From assembly GCF_004765795.1 (NCBI RefSeq), contig NZ_SBIV01000005.1:246882-310881 (forward strand): DNA of 64,000 bases. The letters run 5' to 3'. Numbering within the stretch: the first letter of the stretch is position 1; every line of letters starts with the position of its first letter. Source of the DNA: Halorussus marinus. Lineage in GTDB: Archaea > Halobacteriota > Halobacteria > Halobacteriales > Haladaptataceae. The notes under the pieces are model-generated. The model saw only the letters and a list, made by a program, of their open reading frames with translations. It searched no databases and was not told the origin of the DNA. Below are positions 57,820 through 64,000 of the stretch, one piece after another. The position numbers and the translations under genes are program-made.

Positions 57820-58896
57820 TCACGAACGCTGATACGCCGCTTCTCCTCGCGCCGCTACGTCTCGGAGTCGAGCCACTCGCTCCTCGGTCGGCGGATGGGT
57901 CCCCACGGCCAGCGGTAGTTCCGCCAGCGGGTCGCCCGCGCCGAGGCCGCCGCCGTCGTCGGCTTCCCGCCGGCGGTCGCCGAGGCCGTGGGGCAGAAAG
58001 CAGAGCTCGCGGATCCCCGCGGCCCGGAGATCGACCGACGGCCGACCGTCCGCCCCGGCGTCGAGTCGCTCCAGCGCCGACGCCATCGCCGCGGGCTCGC
58101 CCGAGATGAGCGCCCCCGCCCGGTCGGCGGCGAACTCCCGCTCGCGCGAGAGCCGACCGCTCAGGACGACCGCGGGGATCGCGAGCACCCCGAGCGCGAC
58201 GCCGCCGAACAGCGCGGTGAACGCGACCAGTCCGCCGAACGCGAGCACCGAGGCGGGGCTGAACGGCGGCGCCGACGCGAGCGAACTGCTGACCGCGTAG
58301 CCGACGACCAGCGCGAGACCGACCGCCAGCCGGCGCTCGACCGGCCCGCCGAGGGCCGAGAGCGTCGAGCGGTCCTCGCTGGCGAGCGCCGGCAGGAAGG
58401 TCGCAAGCGTCATCACGGTCGCGTCGCGGTTCCGGAGGTGGGCGATCTCGTGGGCCAACACCGCGTCGAGTTCGTCGCCGTCGAGCCGATCGAGCAGGCC
58501 GGTGGAGACGACCACCGTGGCCCGCCCGAGGCCGCCGACGGTGAGGCTGTTCGGCGCGTCGGTCTCGGCGATCGCGAGCTCGGGCACCCGGGCGTCGGCT
58601 GTCCGGGCCAGTCGAGCCAGTCGCGCGCGAAGCTCCGGGCGCTCGCCGTCGTCGAGCGGTCTGGCGTCCGCGGCGGCCAGCGTCTCGCGTCTGGCGTACC
58701 GGAGCTGACCCGCCGCGAGCGCGGCCGTCGCGGGAACGACCGCCGCGGCGGCGACGAGGCCGGCCCGATCGCCGACGACGGGCCCGAGCCACGGTCGGAG
58801 GAGGTACGCGAGGACCGCGACAAGGGCGGCGTCGGCGGCGAGCAACCCCGCGAGCGTGAGAGCGACGCGCCGAGACCGAGCGGAGGTTCGTATCAT
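57820..58896 (-). CDS. M48-family (HtpX-like) membrane metalloprotease
   Basis: A 358-residue protein. Two N-terminal membrane helices (about 11-32 and 46-66) precede the zinc motif 'AHEIAH' (H149, E150, H153). Two more hydrophobic stretches near 190-205 and 218-245 follow, then 'REREFAADRAG' with the third ligand E254. The C-terminal 'THPPTEERVARLRD' is the usual M48 end. It would degrade misfolded or specific membrane proteins. The ATG at 58896 is preferred; a TTG start 36 nt upstream is possible. It shares a compact 60-nt divergent promoter with the DUF4129 gene. Confidence 0.9.
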   Translation of the reverse strand: MIRTSARSRRVALTLAGLLAADAALVAVLAYLLRPWLGPVVGDRAGLVAAAAVVPATAALAAGQLRYARRETLAAADARPLDDGERPELRARLARLARTADARVPELAIAETDAPNSLTVGGLGRATVVVSTGLLDRLDGDELDAVLAHEIAHLRNRDATVMTLATFLPALASEDRSTLSALGGPVERRLAVGLALVVGYAVSSSLASAPPFSPASVLAFGGLVAFTALFGGVALGVLAIPAVVLSGRLSREREFAADRAGALISGEPAAMASALERLDAGADGRPSVDLRAAGIRELCFLPHGLGDRRREADDGGGLGAGDPLAELPLAVGTHPPTEERVARLRDVAARGEAAYQRS

Positions 58897-58928
58897 AGTC
58901 GCGGAGACGTGGCGGGCTACGTGGAGAG

Positions 58929-58943
58929 CCAAGATATATTTGG
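58929..58943. promoter_or_regulatory. Near-palindromic shared TATA element
   Basis: CCAA-GATATAT-TTGG reads almost the same on both strands and is the only AT-rich block in the 60-nt gap between the M48 protease gene (minus, ATG 58896) and the DUF4129 gene (plus, ATG 58957). It could serve as the TATA box in both directions. Confidence 0.45.
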
Positions 58944-58956
58944 TGAACGGTTTATC

Positions 58957-60021
58957 ATGTTAGGCGTGAAACGCGCACGCCGCCGCGCCGCCCTCGCCAC
59001 CCTCTGCGTGTTCGCGGTCGCCCTCGCCGCCTCGCTGTTCCCCGCGGGCGGGTTCGGAAGCCAGCCCGCGGGCGTCGGAGTCGGCGAGAGCCCCGACGCG
59101 CCCGCCGGCGGGCCGGCCCCCGACCCCGCGAGTGATTCGCCGACCGCGAGCGCCCCGGCCGATTCGACGACGACCACCGCCGACTCGGAGCCCGCGACGA
59201 CGGCCGAACCGACCGCGACCGAGACGACGACCGCCGCGGCCGCCACCGACCCCGCGAACGGAGCCAGCGGTCCCGGTGCGGGCGCCCTCTTCGGCGCGGT
59301 GTTCGCGCTTTTCGGCGCGATCACCGCGGTCGGGCTCTGGACCGGCGCGCTCGCGGTCACCGCGACGACCGCGGGCGCGATCCCGATCACGATCACCGTC
59401 GGCGACACTCCGATCGGCTCGCTGATCGGCGCGATCCCCGCTCGGACGATGGCGCTCGTGGTCGGTTTCTCGGCGTCGGTGCCCCGAATCGTCGACGACG
59501 CCGCCGCGCTGAGCCGCGAGGTCGCCCGCGGCCTCTCGACCGCGACGGGCGCGCTCGCTCGCACGACCGCCGGCGCGCTCCGGGTCGGCGCCGCGGGGCT
59601 AGCCGCGATCGCCGTCGCCGTCCCGCGTGCGCTCGCGGGCCTCGGGGGCGGCGCGAGCCTCCTCTCGCGGATCGGCGGATCGGGGCTGGGGAGCCTCGGT
59701 CTCGACCGCCGCGAGCGCGACGACACCGCACGGACGGTCGCCAGTTCCGAGGCCGACGGCGGGGACGCCGGCCCGCCGTCGGTAGAGGAGGCGTGGCTCG
59801 CCATGGCCGAGCGAGTCCGACTTCGGAACCCGGACGCCCGGACGCCCGGCGAGTTCGCCCGCGCCGCGGTCGAGCGGGGCTACCCCGACGACGCGGTCGG
59901 GCGACTGACCGACGCCTTCCGCGAGGTGCGGTACGGCGACCTGGCGCGGACCGACCGCACGTCCATCGCCCGATCGGCGCTCGACCGCATCCGGAGCCAC
60001 CGGGAGGGCGACGACGAATGA
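58957..60021 (+). CDS. DUF4129-domain membrane protein
   Basis: A 354-residue protein. An N-terminal helix (about 11-30) is followed by a long Pro/Ala/Thr-rich extracellular linker (35-105) containing many Thr and Glu. Two membrane helices follow at about 108-138 and 150-172, then a helical Ala/Arg-rich region. Residues about 275-345 are the DUF4129 domain: 'VEEAWLAMAERV', 'RTPGEFARAAVERG' and 'LTDAFREVRYGD'. DUF4129 proteins occur with MoxR/DUF58/transglutaminase genes. It is the first of four coupled genes; its stop overlaps the next ATG by 4 nt. Role unknown. Confidence 0.82.
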   Translation: MLGVKRARRRAALATLCVFAVALAASLFPAGGFGSQPAGVGVGESPDAPAGGPAPDPASDSPTASAPADSTTTTADSEPATTAEPTATETTTAAAATDPANGASGPGAGALFGAVFALFGAITAVGLWTGALAVTATTAGAIPITITVGDTPIGSLIGAIPARTMALVVGFSASVPRIVDDAAALSREVARGLSTATGALARTTAGALRVGAAGLAAIAVAVPRALAGLGGGASLLSRIGGSGLGSLGLDRRERDDTARTVASSEADGGDAGPPSVEEAWLAMAERVRLRNPDARTPGEFARAAVERGYPDDAVGRLTDAFREVRYGDLARTDRTSIARSALDRIRSHREGDDE

Positions 60022-60668
60022 TTCCGCGACTGCTCGGGCGCGCGAGCGCTCGTCTCGGCCGACCGCGGACGCTCTCGCTGGTCGGGGGTCTCGCGCTGGC
60101 GCTGGCGCTCGGGGTGGTCTTTCTCCCCGGACTGTTCGTCGCGTCGGTGTTCCGGCCGGTCGCGGACGTCGCGGCCGCCCCGGCGCTCGTCGCCCTGTTC
60201 GGCCTCGCCGCCGGAGGGCTGGGCGCGCTCGCGCTCGGGCGGGAGGCGACCGGCGAGAGCCGCGCCGAGACGTGGGTCCCCGAACGCGTTCCCGAGCGCG
60301 CCCACTACGACGACCACCGGACCACCGGCAGTGCGATCGATTCGGCGCTGGCGGTCGACCCGGAGGCAGACGCCGACGAGCGAGAGCGACTCGCCCACCA
60401 GCGGACCGTCGCGCGCGGACGCATCCGCGAGCGAGCCATCGAAGCGATCGCGGCCGCCGAGCGGTGTGATCGCGAGCGAGCCGCCGAACGGGTCGACGCC
60501 GGGACGTGGACAGACGACCCGCGAGCCGCGGCGTTCCTCGGGGGGGCGACACACGCCCCGCTCGGGCTCCGAATCCGGGACTGGGCGAGCGGCGAGCGCT
60601 TCGAGCGGTGGGCGACCCGGGCGGTCGCGGAGACCGAGTCGCTGGCCGACGGGGAGGGTCGCCGATGA
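60018..60668 (+). CDS. Membrane protein of the DUF58 operon
   Basis: A 216-residue protein with two hydrophobic helices (about 18-42 and 50-72) and a 140-residue charged C-terminal part rich in Arg, Glu and Ala, probably helical and cytoplasmic ('ERLAHQRTVARGRIRERAIEA'). No catalytic motif. It overlaps both neighbours by 4 nt, so it belongs to the DUF4129-DUF58 unit. It corresponds to a small haloarchaeal family that I recall only as a regular neighbour of DUF58 genes. Confidence 0.7.
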   Translation: MIPRLLGRASARLGRPRTLSLVGGLALALALGVVFLPGLFVASVFRPVADVAAAPALVALFGLAAGGLGALALGREATGESRAETWVPERVPERAHYDDHRTTGSAIDSALAVDPEADADERERLAHQRTVARGRIRERAIEAIAAAERCDRERAAERVDAGTWTDDPRAAAFLGGATHAPLGLRIRDWASGERFERWATRAVAETESLADGEGRR

Positions 60669-62074
60669 GCGACCGGATCGTCGACTTCGAGCCGGCGCTG
60701 GGCCGGAACCGATCGGCCGACGGCCCGGACCGCGAGTCAGATCGCGAGTCGGCTCCCGACGCGGCCGACGCCGACCGCGCCGCGTCCGGCGAGGACGAAA
60801 GCGTCGCCGCCGGGTCGCGGTGGGACCCGGGGGTCACCGTGGCGCTGCTCGCGGGCGCGGTCGGCGTGCTCACCGGAACCACCGCGGCGTTTCTCGCCGG
60901 CGCGGTCGGGTTCACCTACGCCGCGTACCGGTACGCCTCGCGTGCGCCCGACACCGCGCTGGCCGTCGACCGCGAGATCGACGACCGCTCGCCGCTCCCG
61001 AGTCGGACGGCGACCGTGACCGTCACGATCCACAACGAGGGCGAGGAGTCGCTGCCCGACCTCCGGATCGTCGACGGCGTCCCCGAGCGCCTCGCGGTCG
61101 TGTCGGGGTCGCCGCGCCACTGTACGAGCGTCCGACCCGGCGAGACGGTCTCGTTCTCCTACGCCGTCCGCGCCCGGCGCGGAAGCCACGAGTTCGGGCC
61201 GACGACGCTCGTCGTCCGGTCGCTCGCGGGCGCCACAGAGCGTCGCTTCGAGGTCCGCGTCGACGACTCGATCGCGTGCGAGACTCTGACCGAGACGCTC
61301 GCGCTCCCGGCCGACACGTCGTCGTATCCGGGCCACGTCACCACCGACTCGGGCGGCGAGGGCGTGGAGTTCTACGCCACCCGTGAGTTCCACCCCTCGG
61401 ACCCGCTGAGCCGGATCGACTGGAAGCGCTACGCACGTACCCGCGAACTCAGTACCGTGGAGTTCCGCGAGACGCGGGCGGCGACGGTCGTGCTCGTGGT
61501 CGATGCCCGGACCGCGGCCCACGTCGCGCGGCGGGACGGCGAGCCCGACGCGGTGATCCTGAGCGAGTACGCCGCCGAGCGACTCGCCGCCGCGCTGTTG
61601 GATCGGAACGACCGGGTCGGACTCGGGTTCTACGGCCCGTCAGAGCGGTACCTCCGGCCGGCCGGCGGCGACGAGCAGGCCGCCCGAATCCGGGCGGCGC
61701 TCGACTCGACCCCCGAGTCCCGCGAACGCGAGGTCGGCCTGTTCAGCGAACAGCGGCGCGAACGCGCCAACGACGCGCGGTTCGACGCCCTGCGCAGGCG
61801 CCTCCCCGACTCGGCACAGATCGTCTTCCTCTCGCCGCTGGCCGACGATCGGGCCGCCGACGTCGCGAGGCGGTTCCGGGCGTACGGCCACGCGGTGACC
61901 GTCGTCAGCCCCGACGTGACGGAGACCGACACCCCCGGCGGCGCGGTCGAGCGCATCGAGCGCGACGACCGCGTCGCAACCGTCCGGGGCGGCGACGTCC
62001 GGGTCGTTAGCTGGTCGCCCGACGAGCCGATCCGGACGGCCGTCTCGACTGCGACCGCGAGGTGGTCACGGTGA
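60665..62074 (+). CDS. DUF58 protein with membrane anchor, degenerate MIDAS
   Basis: A 469-residue DUF58 protein. A 50-residue acidic tail precedes two membrane helices (about 54-85), then a beta-rich (CARDB-like) domain from 100 to 200. The DUF58 core 'YATREFHPSDPLSRIDWKRYARTRELSTVEF' lies at about 237-267, and a vWA-like fold follows. In contrast to the 1820-2677 protein, the first MIDAS position reads D280-A-R-T-A, so the metal motif D-x-S-x-S is lost. The protein overlaps both neighbours by 4 nt. A scaffold rather than metal-dependent binding role is inferred. Confidence 0.85.
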   Translation: MSDRIVDFEPALGRNRSADGPDRESDRESAPDAADADRAASGEDESVAAGSRWDPGVTVALLAGAVGVLTGTTAAFLAGAVGFTYAAYRYASRAPDTALAVDREIDDRSPLPSRTATVTVTIHNEGEESLPDLRIVDGVPERLAVVSGSPRHCTSVRPGETVSFSYAVRARRGSHEFGPTTLVVRSLAGATERRFEVRVDDSIACETLTETLALPADTSSYPGHVTTDSGGEGVEFYATREFHPSDPLSRIDWKRYARTRELSTVEFRETRAATVVLVVDARTAAHVARRDGEPDAVILSEYAAERLAAALLDRNDRVGLGFYGPSERYLRPAGGDEQAARIRAALDSTPESREREVGLFSEQRRERANDARFDALRRRLPDSAQIVFLSPLADDRAADVARRFRAYGHAVTVVSPDVTETDTPGGAVERIERDDRVATVRGGDVRVVSWSPDEPIRTAVSTATARWSR

Positions 62075-63537
62075 GCGCTCCGGCGCGGCGCGCGACCGCG
62101 TTCAGCGCGACGGTCGCCGTCCTCGTCGCGGCGCTCGCGGGCCTCGGGGTCGGAGCGGCCGCCGGCGCCCGGTGGGCGACGGTCGCGAGCCTGCTCGGCG
62201 CCGGGATCGCCGCGCTCGGCGTCCGGGCATCTCAGGCCCGATCGAACGACCGGCGGGCGGCCGGGAGCGCGGGCATCGTCGCCGGCGCGCTCGTCGTCGC
62301 CGGGGTCGCGGCGGTCGGCGAGAGCGCGGTCGCGCTCCTCGCGGGCCTCGCCGTCGGAGCGGCCGCGGTCAACGCGACGGTCTCGCTCGACGCCGACGTC
62401 GCCCGTCCCATCGGTCGAACGGTCGCGCGATCGGCGTCCGTGCTCGTGGCGGGGTCGATGCTCGCGGCCGGCCTCTCGACCGGAGCGTTCGGCGCGTTCG
62501 GGCGGATGCTCGCCGGACACGTCTGGGCGCTCACCACCGCTCACGACCTCGCGCGTCTGCTCGCCTTCCAGATCGAGTTGCTGGTCGGTCTCGGACTCCT
62601 CCACTGGGCGGTGCCGGTGCTCGACGACTGGCTCCCCGACCGGCGCGAACACCGAGCGGCGACCCTCGGGCGCCTCGAGTACCGGATCGCCGACCTGCCG
62701 CGAGGCTACTGGCTGTTTCTCGGACTCCAGTTCGCGCTCGCGCTCACCGCGTGGGGACCGCGGTGGTTCGACCGCTTTCTCGAATCGCTGTCGACGCTCG
62801 GGGCGGGCGTCCGACTGGTGCTCCGGTCGGGCGTCCTGCACGGGGCGGCCGGCGTGCTGGTGGCGCTCTCGGCCGCGGTGCTGGTCGGGCGGGGGCTCCA
62901 GCGGCTGTTCGTCGCGTGGGCGGGTCGCGATCCGCCCCGGGCGCTCTCGCACGCCGCCGGCGGCGTCGGTGCGCTCGTCGGGGCCGCGATCGTGGGCGCG
63001 TCTCCGCTCGCGGACGTCGTCGCCGCGGCCGCAGGCCCGGCATGGAGCGAGCCAATCGCCGCCGTCGGCGTCACGCCGATTTTGACCGGCGGGGTCGCGG
63101 TCACGCTGTTCGCCGTCGCGGTCGGACAGGCCGTCATCGGCCGACTCGTCCGGCCGTGGATCGAGAGCGACGCGGCCGCCGGGTTTGCGGCCGCCGCGGC
63201 CGCGCTCGTCGTCGCCGCGCTCCTCGCGGCGCACGGCGGTGCGTCCGCGCTCGCAGTGTTCACGGCGGTAGCCGGCGCGCTCGCAGTGCTCGACGTCGGC
63301 TCGAACGCGGTCGCGCTCGGTACCCAGATCGGGCCCGTCGCCGAGACGCGGGCGGGCGAGGCGACCCACGCCGTCGGAAGCCTGCTGGTCGGTGCGGCCG
63401 GCGTCGCGGTCGCGACGCTGACCGGGTTCGTCATGGGATCGGTGTCGATCTCGGTACCGGCGTGGCGGGCACGCCTCGCGGTCGCGCTGTTGCTCGTGAG
63501 CGTGCTGTGTTTCGCGATCCGACTGGGTCGTGAGTGA
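62071..63537 (+). CDS. Polytopic membrane protein closing the DUF58 operon
   Basis: A 488-residue, very Ala/Val/Leu-rich protein with about 11-13 predicted helices and few polar motifs; 'WALTTAHDLARLLAFQIELLVGLGLLHW' and 'YRIADLPRGYWLFLGLQFALAL' stand out as charged breaks. It starts with GTG at 62071, overlapping the DUF58 stop as GTGA; another GTG lies 9 nt upstream. It has no transporter signature. Its constant position behind DUF58 suggests a membrane component of the same complex. The gene converges with the rRNA terminator about 80 nt downstream. Confidence 0.75.
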   Translation: MSAPARRATAFSATVAVLVAALAGLGVGAAAGARWATVASLLGAGIAALGVRASQARSNDRRAAGSAGIVAGALVVAGVAAVGESAVALLAGLAVGAAAVNATVSLDADVARPIGRTVARSASVLVAGSMLAAGLSTGAFGAFGRMLAGHVWALTTAHDLARLLAFQIELLVGLGLLHWAVPVLDDWLPDRREHRAATLGRLEYRIADLPRGYWLFLGLQFALALTAWGPRWFDRFLESLSTLGAGVRLVLRSGVLHGAAGVLVALSAAVLVGRGLQRLFVAWAGRDPPRALSHAAGGVGALVGAAIVGASPLADVVAAAAGPAWSEPIAAVGVTPILTGGVAVTLFAVAVGQAVIGRLVRPWIESDAAAGFAAAAAALVVAALLAAHGGASALAVFTAVAGALAVLDVGSNAVALGTQIGPVAETRAGEATHAVGSLLVGAAGVAVATLTGFVMGSVSISVPAWRARLAVALLLVSVLCFAIRLGRE

Positions 63538-63614
63538 TTCCCGGCCGGAAATTCGCGATTGAAACGTCGTACGATCTGCTTGTGTGACGGCTGCTGTGGC
63601 TCGCGATCGATATG

Positions 63615-63649
63615 AAAAAAGCCCGCACGGACACCGTGTCCGTGCGGGC
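63615..63649 (-). terminator. rRNA operon terminator hairpin
   Basis: A perfect 14-nt inverted repeat (63621-63634 and 63636-63649) with a one-base centre, followed on the minus strand by six Ts (63615-63620). It lies 16 nt past the 5S 3' end, exactly where the minus-strand rRNA operon should end. No tRNA gene fits between 5S and the hairpin. The 78 nt between the hairpin and the DUF58 operon (63538-63614) show nothing else. Confidence 0.8.
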
Positions 63650-63665
63650 TTAACACCTATGAATG

Positions 63666-63787
63666 GCAGGCGGCGAATCGAATTTCCCAGAGGGTCGCCC
63701 ACTCCAGTACTCCTCGATACGCAGGCGGGCTTAACTTCCGTGTTCGGGATGGGTACGGGTGTCGCCCCGCCGCTCTGGCCGCCTTAA
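63666..63787 (-). rRNA. rrf: 5S ribosomal RNA
   Basis: On the minus strand the segment starts TTAAGGCGGCC and contains the universal 5S core 'CCCGTACCCATCCCGAACAC' followed by 'GGAAGTTAAGC'. The 5' AGGCGGC pairs with the 3' GCCGCCT to close helix I. Length about 122 nt, normal for archaea. Ends are set by helix I and may be off by 1-2 nt. It is the last gene of the rRNA operon, behind 23S. Confidence 0.93.
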
Positions 63788-63883
63788 CGCCGACTCGCGG
63801 AATCGAACCGCGACCAACTGACCACAGTCGGTGATTCGACGATTCCTAACAACCGTATGGTACGTGCAATCCAGTTTACGCCT

Positions 63884-63904
63884 GGATCCGAGTAATCCGG
63901 ATCC
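63884..63904 (-). other. Hairpin in the 23S-5S spacer
   Basis: GGATCCG and CGGATCC (7-bp arms at 63884-63890 and 63898-63904) with a 7-nt loop, in the ~135-nt spacer between 23S and 5S on the minus strand. It is positioned as a processing helix for 23S 3' maturation. The rest of the spacer shows no tRNA. Confidence 0.5.
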
Positions 63905-63924
63905 CAGTGCGAGTCAAATGAGTG

Positions 63925-64000
63925 TGTGGCTTCGACCTGTTAGTGCTCGCGGACTCAACGCCTCGTTGCCTCGGCGCGTACATCCCGAGTCTATCGAACT
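63925..64000 (-). rRNA. rrl: 23S ribosomal RNA, 3' end (partial)
   Basis: The minus strand at the window edge reads a stretch corresponding to the last helices of large-subunit rRNA: 'GTTCGATAGACTCGGGATGT', then the final 'GCACTAACAGGTCGAAGCC', comparable with the bacterial 'GATAGGCCGGGTGT ... GTACTAATGAACCGTGAGGC' end. Only about 75 nt are inside the window; the gene continues beyond 64000. The 3' boundary is approximate (within about 10 nt). Confidence 0.85.

Noticed and set aside
63650..63665. tRNA-Cys expected after 5S in many haloarchaea
   Set aside because: Only 16 nt separate 5S from a strong terminator hairpin, too short for a tRNA.
1..64000. CRISPR arrays, insertion sequences or integrase genes
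   Set aside because: No regularly spaced direct repeats, transposase motifs or paired terminal repeats were seen on reading the window.

Overview
The window comes from a halophilic archaeon of the class Halobacteria. The DNA is very GC-rich, the predicted proteins are strongly acidic, and exported proteins carry twin-arginine signals. Many genes have an AT-rich TATA-like element about 25-30 nt before the start codon, which fits leaderless transcripts. Haloarchaeal families are present: halocyanin, CDGSH protein, two-gene Lut lactate system, archaeal pilin. The right edge holds a 5S gene and the 3' end of a 23S gene. I cannot fix the genus from the sequence alone.

Layout. 1-1.8 kb: end of an unknown gene, a winged-helix regulator, a creatininase-family hydrolase and a small membrane protein. 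1.8-9.2 kb (minus): a tight six-gene MoxR / DUF58 / vWA operon with 4-8 nt overlaps. 9.4-15.1 kb: an O-methyltransferase, a secreted surface protein, and an amino-acid/amide catabolic group (carbamoylase-type amidase, arginine-deiminase-like protein, tryptophanase). 15.1-21.5 kb: a membrane sensor kinase lacking part of its ATPase domain, two small proteins, an aldehyde dehydrogenase/acyl-reductase-like pair and an aldo-keto reductase. 21.6-28.7 kb: an iron-type binding protein behind a DtxR-like operator, a DUF4112 protein, a GH13 enzyme, the scar of a family B DNA polymerase, an ABC exporter and a cytochrome P450.

28.8-38.2 kb: threonine synthase, then a lactate-utilisation island: a 1030-residue FAD/Fe-S dehydrogenase, an LctP permease, and divergently LutC plus a fused LutB-LutA. 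38.2-45.2 kb: an amino-acid permease with a universal-stress-protein stub behind it, GNAT, thioredoxin-like protein, an Old-Yellow-Enzyme relative, a CDGSH protein, and an HpaI-type aldolase with a threonine-synthase-like PLP enzyme. 45.2-52.5 kb: a second FAD/Fe-S dehydrogenase, an integral membrane protein, an intact GAF-PAS histidine kinase, an enolase-superfamily protein and a UspA protein. 52.6-58.9 kb: an orphan peptide-type binding protein, a pilin, a winged-helix/membrane-protein pair, a multicopper oxidase with a membrane-anchored halocyanin, and an M48 protease.

59-63.5 kb (plus): a second DUF58 operon (DUF4129, small membrane protein, DUF58, polytopic membrane protein), converging on the end of an rRNA operon (23S-5S, minus strand) that closes with a strong hairpin/T-run terminator.

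The window looks like chromosomal haloarchaeal DNA with several decayed pieces: polymerase scar, Usp stub and kinase deletion. I saw no insertion sequence, CRISPR array, integrase or complete tRNA gene.
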